64,000 nt of DNA from Dasyornis broadbenti (taxonomy: Eukaryota; Chordata; Aves; Passeriformes; Dasyornithidae): NCBI GenBank assembly GCA_013397935.1, contig VZRN01000647.1, positions 44,898 through 108,897 of the forward strand, given 5' to 3'. A model generated the notes under the pieces. It saw only the letters and a list, made by a program, of their open reading frames with translations, had not been told where the DNA came from and did not search any database. Made by a program: the position numbers and the translations under genes. Every line of letters begins with the position of its first letter. Positions within the stretch are counted from its first letter, which is position 1. This document shows positions 48,796-61,300 of this stretch, one piece after another.

Positions 48796-48801
48796 GTGAA
48801 C
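48796..48801. repeat. Right 6-bp TSD, ERVK-type LTR B
   Basis: GTGAAC lies directly after the terminal CA and duplicates 48453-48458. Confidence 0.9.
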
Positions 48802-51800
48802 AGCTTCATAAAGCAGCCAGTCATCTCATTTTTAAGTGACAGCTACATTTACCTCACTTAAAATAGTTTGGATTGAGGAACACTGTTGGACTGAGGAACA
48901 AGTGTAAATATCCTGCAAGCTCCCTTTCTCCAAAACACAAATAATTTATTGTTCTAGGTTGCTTGCAGTAGGGTTGCTTAACTTCCCCTTTATTGTAGAT
49001 TTTATTCTCCCCTTTTTCTATATCCTACCATTCCAGGGGAGCAAGAAGTTAAAGAGAACCAAAGGGAGAGATTTCAATAAGATCACATCTGTTAGTGGGA
49101 GAAACATTGCTGGAATATTGTCTTGTCATTTGCTAGATGGTGTTAATGAAAACATTATGCAAGTTGCTGTGGGATGAGAGAGGCTCATTGCAGATGCAGA
49201 TGCAAACAGATGTTTCAATACCAAAGTAAAAATGCTGGGAATAATTTTAGATGTAATTAATGTAGTGCATTTTATAACAAATTTGTGCCTTTAAGACTGT
49301 CTTGTAGCTTTACCCTTGAATTATATGATACCCTTGAATTTTATGATAGGTAGAGCACTGTGGAAATTTTCTCTAGTAAGGGTGGAGACACCATACTTTA
49401 TGTGTCTTCGAAGGGGCTCCTGTGAATATTAGTGCAATTGCTCCTTTACAGCCATGCCCCAATTGCATGCTTGAAAACCACTTTCCTTCCCTGCATTCCC
49501 AGTTCCATGATCACTTCATTCCATAACTTTCTGCAATAACATTGTTGCTGAGAGTTTCCTTCCTGCTTCTACCTGGTGATCAGCTCCTGCCCCGAAACCT
49601 TGGGACTGATTTAATAGCCCTTACAATTTCCATCCTGTCCAGCAGTAGTGGCCGTTTTCTAGGATGTTTGAAGTGTTGAGAGGGATGAGTAATGTCATTT
49701 AGAGGCTTGTGTCAAGGATGAAGACATTAGGAAATGAGTCCATGCAACAAATCATTCTTCCCACAAAGAATAATGGTCACTGCACTGTGTTTGAGCCTGT
49801 GGTGTAAGCATGGCTGTTCCCCCATGTCAGAGTGCAGCAGCCTCACTAAAGTCAGTGAGAGGTGCTGGTACAACCTCCAAGGATGTACTCACTGTGCCAA
49901 AGCAAAAGGGATGTGGTTTTGTGCTAGGAAACCACAGCTGTCTGAGTTATTGTTGCAGAGGGTACATCCTTGTCAGACTTAATAGTAATTTATATTCCCA
50001 GGTCAGGCATTTACAGGAAGTCAGCAGTGTCAGTAGGGGATGAATCAGCAGAAGCTGCATTTTGGAAAGTAACCTCTGGAACAGGTCTGACAACCAGTCT
50101 CCCTCAAACAGTTATGGCTCCTGATGGACCCAGAGGTGTTCTGACATCCACTTATGAGGATCGGATTAAACTGTCCCTCTAGGTCCAGGGCTGGGGGATT
50201 TCTGCTTGGTCCAGGTTTATGCAATCCCACGCAGATGGAAGTGCTGACAGCGGCAGCATGGCTGGGGAACAGTCACAAGGGCTGGATCTGTCGCAATACT
50301 CATCTGTGGGACTGCTCATGTAGGCCACACAGGGGCAAAACTGCAATAAAAGTAGGATTATGTATTGAATCTGGGACTACTGAGTCCAAAAGGAAAAGCA
50401 TTTCCCTCGTCACCCAAGTGTGGAGACGTCAGCAGTGGGATTTTTGGGAGCAGTTCAAGCCCAGACCCCAGAGCACTCCCAAAGCATTGCACTGCACAGG
50501 GCGATGCTGAGGCCATGACACGACCAGTGCAGCTGCTCCCTGTTCATCATTGTTCACTTCTCCCACACTAAATCTGAAACTGCTTTCCTTCCTGACACTG
50601 CCTGTGTAATAAAAGCCTGAGCATTATCCCAGCAATGGAAAACTTGTCGCTGTTTGGGTTGAGATGGGGAGCATAAAATCAGAATGGTTTGATAGTGAGT
50701 GTTTGGCTAGCTGTGGGAACCAAGAAGGCCCACACAGCACATACAAGTTCACCCTGTGCTGGAATGGATATTAATTTGGACTAGGCTTCTGATGATATAT
50801 AGTCTGTGATGACAAGGGTAATTTTTTTTCATGTAGCACTTTTTACCTTGTTGTTAACTGAATATTAATGACTCCTAAGTCATAGCCAGACATTTATTTT
50901 ACCCCTAAATCACCCACATAATCCCGATAGGAAGATAATTTATCAATAAACCAAACAAATTCCAGTAACTGTAAATCAGTGGGGAAGGATTATTTGCTAA
51001 TTTAGCCTATGTATACATTTTTTTCTTTCTTTCTGGTCTTGCAGATAAGGAGACCTAGTTAAAATGCTTTATTATACTCAGTTTACTTTACTCTGCCCTA
51101 TTTTAATGACAGTAGGCAGCATTTTCTCCCCAACATTAAAGGAAAAGATCCTGGTGTAAATCCAGGACAACTCCACTGCAGAGTTCCTTCACAATACTTC
51201 TGTGGTATGAAGGAAGAATAAGCCAAAACTTCAGAAAATTACAGAAAATTTTATTACAGAAAATGGTAGAGAGGCAGAAGGACAACCGGGTTAAAAATCC
51301 TGATAGAGAACAGTTGTGTGAGATACCTGTAATGTTAGGAGCTGATTTGGGAAACTGTGTGAGAGGAAAAAACTACCTTTCTATAAATGCTTATTGGAAT
51401 AAAAATGTTGAAATATCTTTTTAAAGTCTGTGATGAGATTCAGTTAAAAAAAAAAGTAAAATGTGGGTCAATTTTAATGTTCATTGAAGTGTGGGGAATT
51501 TCTTCTGGCCAGGGTATGGGGTGTTAGACATACAGGTACTTGGGGCACTGTAGCAATGCAAACATTTATTTTAGACCTTCCTTTCAGGTGAAGCTGTGGG
51601 CTGAGCCCAAGGTTAGGGCTGAAAAGCTAGAAATAAGACTTTATATTTACAATACAAAATCAGAAGAGGGATCAAAATGCAGCTGTAGTAGCCAAAATTC
51701 TTCAAAATAGCCAAGGTCAGCATGTTCGGTATCAAGCTCTTGTAGAATTTCCTTACTTTTCACCTTTGACTTTCCTGTTTTGCTTTTAAAACGAACCTAG

Positions 51801-53954
51801 AGTTACTGAAAGCTGTTCCTGAAAGAAACAGAAACCCCACTCTTCATCTGTCTGCAGTGAGAGGAAGCACAGATTGCTGGCTCCCTGAAGCTGAAGGTCA
51901 ATAGGTAAGTTGGTGTTGAGAATCTGTGTAGCTGCTAAACAGGTTTGCATCAGCTCTTGTCCTACATCCACCCCTGTGTGCTGACCTGTCTCCTTTGCCT
52001 TCTACTTACCCTGCACGATGCAATTAAGAAAACTGACTGCAATCTGCACCATCCTTGCTCTGCCTCCAGGCCTTTCTAACTGCTACAATCCAGTACATCT
52101 GCAAATTCTGATTTAAGGAAATATTTCATTTCGTTTCAAGACATTCATTGAAAGGGCAGGGACACTTGTAAGAAAAGAAAAGTAGAACCATGTCCCTTTT
52201 AGAGTTGTGTTGGACTGTTGTTGCACCTGGCTGTGCCTTCTCAGCGGTTTTCAATCTCAATTCTGGGAGTGTTTAAGCCCTGGGCAGCAGTTTGTTTTCC
52301 CTCACAAAGGGTAGTTTTGTTGCTGTCCTTTTGCTCTGTGCTTCCGAGGTGCGTGGTAGGGTTGTTGCACGGATCTCTGTTTGACACACTGCAACTCCAC
52401 TAGTGGGATTTGTTCTCTCTTGCCCAGCCTGGTTGTGTCCTCATATGGCTGAGGGCTCTGGAGCTGAAGTCAGTCAGCCAAAGGTAAAGGGCAATCCTCA
52501 GAGATGCTCTAGGATGTGTACAAAAAAACCCAATCAACCTATTTTTTCCTTCTGCCAGTTGTTCAAAAGGGAGCAGGGCAGAGAGGTATAGAGGACACTT
52601 GAAGGTAGCAAGACTGAAGTTAAAAGATCAAAAAGTGGTTGACTGTATTTGGTAGGGGAGTGTTAAAAAAAAAAAAAAGTGTTTTGCACTGGGGACAGTA
52701 TCAGTATGAAGTCTGGAATATGTTTAAACTGGGAATTGCAGAGAAGTTTCTGTATGGAATAGTCTTTAATGGCAGGATAGGTAGAGTAGGTGGCTATAAA
52801 GCATCTTGCCCTTGGGAGGCTGTGTGCAGTGTACAAGAGCCATGAGCTGCTTGGCTGGGGCATGGGCTACCTCCTCCACTGCTGTGCAAAGAAAGAGGGC
52901 AGGAGAGGGGTTGGGGTGTGCTCCAGAAGCAGAAATATGGGGCAAAGCCTTCAGGCTGAAGCCCCCAGAGCCCCTGCTCCCAGTTTCAGTGTCTTGGCAT
53001 GATGGGCTTGAGGCTTTCTCCCCTGTAACACCAGGGTTTGCCATGTGCTTTTGTGCCTGTGGACAGTTGTCCTGAGCTTTTTTCAGTTGGCATTTGTGGT
53101 TTCTGAACAGTTATTTGGTGAGAAAGCATGTGCTTGAACACTGTGAATAAAATGTCTGTTGCTTTCTTTTCTGCTGCTACAATACTAATTTTCACCTGAG
53201 ATTGCTTCAGGAGCTGTTGTCCTCACCTCTGCTCAATTTTCTGATAGTACAGCCCTGAGACTTTTTCAGGTGCTGTGTGAAAAATGGCTATAATTGGAGA
53301 GGGTGTGAGAAACAAGAACCTCCTGTTTCCCACTTCTCCTATTAAGATGAAAAGAGAAATTAGAAAAGTTAAACTGGAGCCAATGTTTCCCCTGGATAGT
53401 ATTTTTCTTAGTTCTTTGTCAGCCTCATTTACCATTTCCCAGACTGTGCCTCAATGATTTGGATTAGGTTAAAACCCACAATAAATTGAGTAGCTCAGTA
53501 TGCACAGCACAAAAAGACTTTTGCAATGCAGGGATGCTCTATGCATTCTTGCCTCTGAAACAAAAACACAAGAGGAATAAGAGACTGTGCAGGAGGATGA
53601 AACCAGTCACTATTTTGTTGTTAAGGGCAGGATGGGTGAAGAATTGAACGGTGTAATTGGCTTCAATGACCCTGCACTACCAGAGCTCCCTTTCACAAGA
53701 CATGCAGTACTCCATGCTACCATGCTTTTTCCTGAAAGGGATTCAGTCTCACAAAGCATTGCCAGCAGGAATTTGATTCACACAGAAGCCCAATAACTGT
53801 GGGAGGAATAAAATCTAAAGCAGGGAAAGAAGAAATGCAGGCAAATTCCACCAGGTATACTAGAGATATAGCTGGTGTCAGTGCCCAAAAAGGATGGCTT
53901 CCTTATCCTGCCCATTTGAAAAAATGGGAATCAAGTCTGGAGTATAACTTTCTT
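48802..53954. other. Unique non-coding sequence
   Basis: No gene or repeat family is recognised. Small items are an 18-bp unit duplicated in tandem at 49312-49347 and an A14 run at 52665-52678. Open frames up to 118 codons (50154-50510) overlap one another and lack motifs. Confidence 0.5.
49312..49347. repeat. 18-bp tandem duplication
   Basis: The unit ACCCTTGAATTATATGAT at 49312-49329 is repeated at 49330-49347 with one A-to-T change. It is a simple local duplication. Confidence 0.85.
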
Positions 53955-54029
53955 GGCAGTTCTGGATTAACTGTTGGGCTAAATGATCTCAGAGGTCTTT
54001 TCCAAGATAAATAATTCCATGATTCTGCA
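53955..54029 (+). mobile_element. CR1 LINE 3' end fragment
   Basis: The plus strand ends with GGGCTAAATGATCTCAGAGG, TCTTTTCCAAGATAAATAAT and TCCATGATTCTGC, the usual order of a CR1 3' terminus finishing in the ATTCYATGATTCT tail repeat. Only about 75 bp are recognisable, so the copy is severely 5'-truncated or decayed. It is the only clear plus-strand CR1 in the window. Confidence 0.75.
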
Positions 54030-57000
54030 CTCCAGTGTGTGGTTCTGGATAAGTCCTGAAGTTCTAAAGTATGTCTGCAGCAAACTGCTGCTTCTGGGGA
54101 TGTCATGAATTATTTAAGAGTGAGGATGCACACTGAAAAAAAAATCTATTCTTTGCCACTGAGAGAAAGGGTAGCTCTAACTGTTTCCTTGTTTGTCTCC
54201 ATCCTGGGGGAGCAGCTATTGCCCACTACCTCTGCAATGCACTAATCTCAGGATACAAAGGCTAATGGTTCTCTGCCCAGTTTCCACTTGGTTTTCTGTA
54301 CTCGCATTCTGTCACTGAGTTTAATTTTTCCGTATTTCTGCCAGGTTCATGACAAAAGAGCAGGATCTTTATCTGAAATCTTCCTCTTAGAAACAGAATT
54401 CCTGACAGTGAATCAGTCAGGAAGAAGTCAGTCTTTCCCACCTCCTGCATCCAGTCCACCACCTTCCCTGCTGCCTGTTACCATGAAATGGCAAAGTACA
54501 GATTCAGGTCAGAGACCACACTTCAGTGTTGAGGTTGTTTGTCTTCCTGTTTGAGTAGGGACAGGAGGTGAGGGGATAGACTTTAATTTATGGTGCAAAT
54601 ATTGAGCTGTGCTAGAAGAGGCTGATGCATTTCAGGAGAAAGCTGTTCTTAGAACAGCCTCCGCCTTTGTGCCAAAGCCTCTCCAGAAATTTCTGAAATT
54701 TAGCCAAGAGGCTGTTGGGATAGCAAAATACAGAGAAACATTCTGAAAAGAGCGATTTGATTTTTTTTTTTTTTTTTTTTTCCCCCTGTACACAGCCAGT
54801 GACATCCTGTGTGTTCAAGACCTCACTTCTGGACAAATAATATAAGACAACCTTAGAGATCCAAATATCTTTTTCTCATGTTGAGACAGCAGGATCATCA
54901 TAATCTTCAAAACAAACAAAATTGTGCACTGTTATATGTGTGTTGACAGGGGTTCTGAGCTCTAAAACAGGAGCTGAACTAAAGGGAGACAAAGAAACAG
55001 AGGCAGGTAGGCTGCTCCCTGGTGATAATCAGCCTTCACCTCAGCCTGCAGAGATTTGGCTACCTTGGATAAGCAGACCAGCTCACAGGGCTCCCTCCAA
55101 CAGCTCTTCTTACTGCCTGTGCCACATTCCTCTCAGGAAAGAGTTTGAGGGTCAGCCAGACTAACTTTCCCTCATCTTTCCTTCGTACTTAATAGAGAGG
55201 GAGTTAAATGGCAGAGTGATAAGCCACAAGTCTGGCTGGATATAAACATAAGAAAGAGGAGGCTTTGAGACTGGCTTATTTTATCTCTCTATGCTCCCAC
55301 ATTGTCTAACAAACCACAGAAATAAAAGCAGAATCAGAATAGGGTTTTTTTATTGTTGTTTTGGGTTTTTTTCTTTTAGTCTAACTCTCTCAGGTTTAAA
55401 AAATACGCTTTGAAAAGTAAGATTAACTCTCAAGATTTAAGATCCCTGCACACCTGACAATGCTTGCAAACTGGCTCATTTTGGTTGTGTAAGTAGCTCT
55501 TACCTTGAGATGTCTGATTTTGCCCATTTCCTCCTACCCCCTAGTAGGCAACCTTCTAAAGCCTCTGCAGGTTAAGTCCCTGCCATCTGTGATAATTTCA
55601 ACTAAGACCCCTCAAAAGGCAGATCTTTGGACAGGAATTGCCTTGGGTGAGGAAAGCTTGTGGCTTTTAATATTACTGTCATACTTGCTGTCTTACTTTT
55701 CCCAAACTTCTGTGACCCCCCACCAGCTTTCAGGTTTTACTTCTTGTTCATCCAAGGACAAGATGAAAACATGAATAATGTGGTCGAAGGGTATGGAAGA
55801 TTACAGCAACTGATGAAGAGCCCAAACTGTGCTTGAGTTCAGTTGAAAATTTATAATTTCAAACTAATTTCATTAATTCAGTGGCATGACTCAGTGTTTT
55901 CTAACACGTCTTTGGTTCAGCAGTAATATATTGCTTGGGTAATCTGCTAATAGCTTCTTTAGAATTGTTGTACTGAAAACAGCCTGGTTTGGATTGCTTC
56001 CCCCACTCCTCTGTTCCCCTTATAATATTGCAATGGGGTATTTGTCATGCTGCAGGAGACGAATTCAGAAAATTGTATTTTCTGCTGTAAATTAAAAATA
56101 TGATAGTAGGAGTTCAAAACAGCTGTTTTGAGAAGGGTGTCACTGTGGGAATGACTTCAAGTTCTAAACCAGCCTGATTTTGGGACTAGATTTTTACCAG
56201 CCACTTACAGACTGATAAAAAAATTCTGAGAGCTTATCAACATAAAGGAAGGACTGGAGCTAATTAAATTTTTATCTAATTTGAGGTACACATGCAGGTA
56301 TTGATAACTATTACATTCGGTGTCTCACTCCTGCAACAAGCCATATGTTATGGAGAACCCACTCATCCGCTTGCCCTGCCTCCCCTCGCCAGCTGGAAAC
56401 CTTTCAGGCTTGTTTCTACTGATAAGAAATGTCAAATACTCCAGGCTTCCCAGCAACAGCCAGGAGCCCGAGGGGCTGCCTTCACAACCAGCTGGCTTGA
56501 TATCTTTGTCTTTCAGGCACATTGTACCCATTAGACAAAAACCACAGTGCACATGTGCCACACTGTGCTGCTCCTCTGATGCAGCCAGTCAAGCCTGGTT
56601 ATAAACATCCCTCTCCAGCACACAATTTTTTTCTGTGTTTCTTGTTCTTGCTGCTCCTTGTACTCTCTAGTGAAAAGAAGACATTTTTAAATACCATGTC
56701 ATTACTATTTGGACTTCTCCCCCGCCTTTTTCTCATTTTCCTTCTTTTTTTTTAGAAAGGAATTTTCACATTTCTGTCACTGCTCGTCCCTGTAAAACAT
56801 TTACCCTCTTCCCTCTAGCCAAACATTTTACTAGCAAATACTCTCCTAACATGTAATCTGTGGGCATTTCTTTGGCTTGTTGCTGAAGCATTTAAACTTC
56901 CAGGCCTGCTGTTTGGAATCAGTCCATAATCACGCCTTTCCTGGAGGTTACAGAATGACTTCACAATATAGGGAAGTTGCAAAGAGGGCAGGGCACAGGA

Positions 57001-58056
57001 GCATGCGAGAAGCTCTATGATTTGCACTATTTACAGTCACATATTAATGTAAAACTCTGTGGCTGTGTGTGTTTTGTGATCCAGATCCTCTTTTGAAAAA
57101 GGAATTCCCTTCTCCACAACTGGCTGTACTTCCTGCCCATCCATGAGAAAGTCCCATCCCTCTTGTGGAAAACCAGCATTTTGCTTCTGTGTTTTGCTAG
57201 TGGTGTGGTCTTGTACAAAACTACTACTCGACCACTGGACAGAAGCAGTTTGAAATACGGATTAGAGGAGTAGAGAGACAATTCAGGATGGAAAAGAATC
57301 ACGGTTGCCCAACTCTGAGTAATACTGAATTATAAACTGGTGGATTGGCACTTGCCTGTACGTGCTAACAAGTTATAGCCGTGGCAGGTGCATGAACAGC
57401 AGACAAAGGTCTCCATTGCCCTCAGCAATAAAAATAGTGTTATTCTTTCTCCCCCTTCTCCCATCCTTAATCCTTTAGCCTTGACTCCCCACTACCTCTT
57501 GTTTTTCTTCTGTCAACTTCAGATGCTTCTCTGCTCCTGGAGCATTTATCATCTACACAAGATTTTGTTGCTCCCAATAAAGGGTACTCTCTCATGTTTC
57601 ATGGAGAAATGAGGAAATGTTGCTCAGGTTTGACAGGAAAGGCAGTTTGGAGGATGGGGAAGAGCAGCCTTGTTGATCACACCAGAACAAAACCCTCTTG
57701 AAAGAGGCATTGAATTAACTGTGTAATCTGTTGCTGATAATGGATGGCTGCCTGTTTCCTGTTGGGAATATTTAATATATCTGCTTTAAGGCTGGATGGG
57801 GACTTAAGGTTGGCTGGTCCTATTAATAATGCATGGGATGGCTGGATGTATGTAATTATTATGCACAGAGTATAGTGCAATGTCATATTGGTGCAGAAAA
57901 CGATTCCTTTAATAGGCTTATTCCTTTTGGCTAGATCCCTGAGATAACCAGTTTGTTTGTTTGACAGGTTTATACCTTTCTCTCCTCCTTAGTTTTTCAT
58001 TAAAACTGAGCACTTTTGCTGAGCAACTGCACAGTGTTCAAGAAACTTCAGAGCTT
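54030..58056. other. Unique non-coding sequence
   Basis: No gene or family repeat is recognised. A T21 run lies at 54761-54781, preceded by no element body that I can identify. Frames up to 94 codons overlap on both strands around 56.3-56.6 kb. Confidence 0.5.
54761..54781. repeat. T21 homopolymer
   Basis: Twenty-one consecutive T residues are followed by CCCCC. This is a possible reverse-complement poly-A of an old retrocopy or a simple slippage tract. Confidence 0.95.
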
Positions 58057-58309
58057 TCAAGGGTAGTGGGGTGGTGGGGCACTGACTTGCATTGGCAGAA
58101 ATCCTGTGCCCACACATCCTCCACAGGGATGAGTTTGCTCCGCAATGCAAGACAGACTGTGACATAGTCCATGTGCAGCACGTGTGCAACAGAAACTGTT
58201 CCTGCTGCATGTGCTCTCTGCAGGTAGCTCTGGGAAGAGGAGGGAGTGCTGGAGCCCCCTTTTCCGCCATGTGCCCAGGATGGAAGGTTCTTCCACATGC
58301 AGAACACAC
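58057..58309 (-). other. Region with all three minus frames open
   Basis: For about 250 bp no minus frame has a stop codon (frames of 99, 102 and 106 codons overlap). Simultaneous openness of every frame reflects low frequency of TTA, CTA and TCA on the plus strand, not coding. No motif is recognised in any of the three. Confidence 0.5.
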
Positions 58310-61300
58310 AGGGACCTCCTGCCTTCCAAGCCCAAGAATATAGCAAGGAACCCCAAACTGAGTTAAATTAAAAGAATAAATTTTCCAATTGCTTGAGTGG
58401 GAGAAAGTAAGACAAAGTGAAAATTGAGGGTCTAAGAGAGAACAGAACTGGGATTCTTCATACTGGGATGCTCAGGGGTGAATTTGGACATGGGAGTAGT
58501 CCAGCCTTAAGCAGAAGAGTTTCTTTGTGTGCAGGTTTTGTAAGCGCTGTGCTATTTATTCATAAACTGCTGCCTTTGGGAGACAGCTTTGGCTTGAAAA
58601 GGTTGATCACTGAGTGCAGTCCACTGAAATGCATTCAACCATTTTCTTCGAATTAGCCAAGCTAATATATGTTTACACGTGGTGTATAAACAGAGAATCT
58701 TGTAGAGACTGATCACTAAAGAAATTTTTGTCTGCTTAAGCATTGACACTAGTCTCATCACTCTAGGGGGAGGAATTGGTCAGGAATTCATTTTTCACTG
58801 CACAAAACTCTTCCATTTTGCTTTCTCTTACAATATATGCATTTTGTTCAGGACATAACTTTCTCTACTAAATATAACAGGAGATCAAGAGCACTGGCTC
58901 AATTGACAGTTCCTGATTTGACAAGAGCTCTTCAGATACAGCAGCTTTTGATTCCTTCTCCTATGTGTCGCCTTCATCATGAGTCAAAGCACTTTATCTA
59001 GAGAAGAGGTTCTGGGAATTCCATGCCAGTTTGTTGCAATCTGGCAATCTTCACTTAATTAACTTACCACTAAGTCTTAGCAGCTTGTAAATATTTTTTT
59101 CCCCCAGACAACATTTTCATTCTAGATCCCCCAAAAGCCCCACAGTGTGTTTATTTGAAGATATGATAATTGTAAGTTACTTTGCTGCAGATATTTAAAA
59201 GTAAAAAGAGGGGGAAATATCCATTAAGGCTATCGGAATTATATCACAGGAAAAAGTCTAATTTTGGCATAAATGTCACCCTTAAGCTGAGCTAAATTGC
59301 AACTTTCATAGCCCAGCTTGAGGGTGGTTTCTTGACTGTATTTCACTATTTTTTTCTGACTGCTTCAGAGATAATGTTAATGTCCTTTCTTGAGTCAAGC
59401 CAACACTGACAGTGTTGTATTTCTTTTGAACTTTAGATTTGTGGCATCTTGAGTATTTTTACTTCAAAGATGAAGCCCCTGTGAATGGATCAGGAGCTGG
59501 GGGCTGGAAAGAGTTTCTGGATCTTTCAGCTGAGCACCCAGGGAGTCAGGCTACTCCTGCCCTTGTGGTGAGAGATGTGGTGTGTGCTTTGCTAGGCACT
59601 GGTGCTGTGCTGTCCTCCAACCCCACATTCCTGACTCTTCTGTTGGTGAATCTGTTCCTGATCCATTTTTTCTATCAGGCATGAAATGACTGGGCTGGTT
59701 CAGGAAACGCTTTGCACGGAGAATCCAGCCAGGGAACTCTCAGTGCGATCACACCCACTGGACAAGGGAAGGCATCTTGGAAAGCAGCAAAGGCAAGACA
59801 CCTGGGGGCTCTGAATGTCCCCAGCCTTCCCTCGAGTCAGCAGGTTTAATATCACTTGTCCCAAAGGCTCAGTCTAGATACAGCCACATTGAGAGTTGTC
59901 ATGCAGAGAACGACCTCAGCTTCAGCTTATTGTAATGGAGCTTATTGCAAATCATGAATTCTTTTGTTTGAACAGCAGGACATGCCTTAAAACTCTTATA
60001 TCCCCTTAATAATGACAAAACTACTACAGCCTCAGAGTGCAACGTCACTAAGTGATAAAACCCTGTGTATATGTGACTCCTTTAATAGGCAATTTGTTCT
60101 GATAGTGGAGATTGTTGATAATAAACCGTAATTTTAAGGGTTTTGTCCTGTTGCCTCTAGTCAGAAGAATTTAGCTTCCATTCCTTCATTTTTAAAACTA
60201 CTTTTATACCCCAATGTACAGCAACTGGACAGACAAAGACTGAAAGTTTTTCAAGTTACTGGTGTGAGCTGTGAACCTGGTAGGCTTGTGTTGCACAGGG
60301 TAATGATACGCATGTAAGATACGAGTGCATTTTCTTTATCCCAGCTCTTCAAGAATAAACTTGAATGGAATTTAACTCTGACCAGATTGCTTGGGGAAGT
60401 AATCTCCACTGATCTCTAACTGACTGTAGGTAGATGTGGCTTCAGACACTTGCTCATGGGGATTTTCCATCCTCACAGGAGCTGAAATCTTCTCCTCATG
60501 CATTTCATAGCATGCATGCAGCAGCTGTGTTGAGGTAGCTCTGAGCTGGCCCCAGGGGTTGCGCACCAGTAAGCAGGTGAAGCACAGGGGTGTGTACCTG
60601 GAGAACATCTTGCAATCTGATTTGATTTGGAAGCAAAACAGTTCTTGCATTTAGAGACTGCTCTATGATGCACAGCAAAGCGTGGTAAGGAAGGAATGGG
60701 GGTGGGGAGATTTGCTTCCAAAGCATCCCCCTTCTCTAAACGAAAATCCTAACAGAAAAGCACCAATTGTACCTTGAAATGTTTCAGGCAGCCCCAAAAT
60801 GAAAGAGAATCCAATGTGTGCATGACCAGCTGCTACCTTTTGCGTGGAATAGGAGCTATACTGTATTTGCTTTACTTATTTGCATGCTGCTTATTCTCTG
60901 TGCTCAAGGGCATGCTGGCCTTCCTTAAAAATGAATGCTCCAGGGGCTTGGAAGCTTTGAGGGATATGGGGGTGAGAAAGTCTGTTATGTTAGGATCACA
61001 AGAAAATGTGTTTTGTGTCCAGAGCAATCATTATTAGAAGAAGGTTTTTGAGGGAAATGTTCATAACATTCTTCTCATTGACAATGAAGTGCAGTGAAGT
61101 AGAATGTTAAGGTATAAACATTCTTGAGTGAATCACAGTCTTGGGGTTTGGTATTTGGTAGTTTGTTTTGTTTTGTTTTTTCTCCCCTCTAAAGATGGAG
61201 TATAGGCTCTCCTCTATTCATTATAAGTTCCTAAAATGACAGACATTCCTATGGGATTAAAAGCACACTGAATCAGAGATCACTAAAAAATTTTATGGCA

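Noticed and set aside
47536..48801. One provirus bounded by two LTRs
   Set aside because: The two LTRs are unrelated in sequence, each has its own complete 6-bp target duplication, and the 0.5 kb between has no retroviral frame.
54761..54781. Processed pseudogene tail (poly-T)
   Set aside because: No source-gene sequence and no target duplication were recognised beside the homopolymer.
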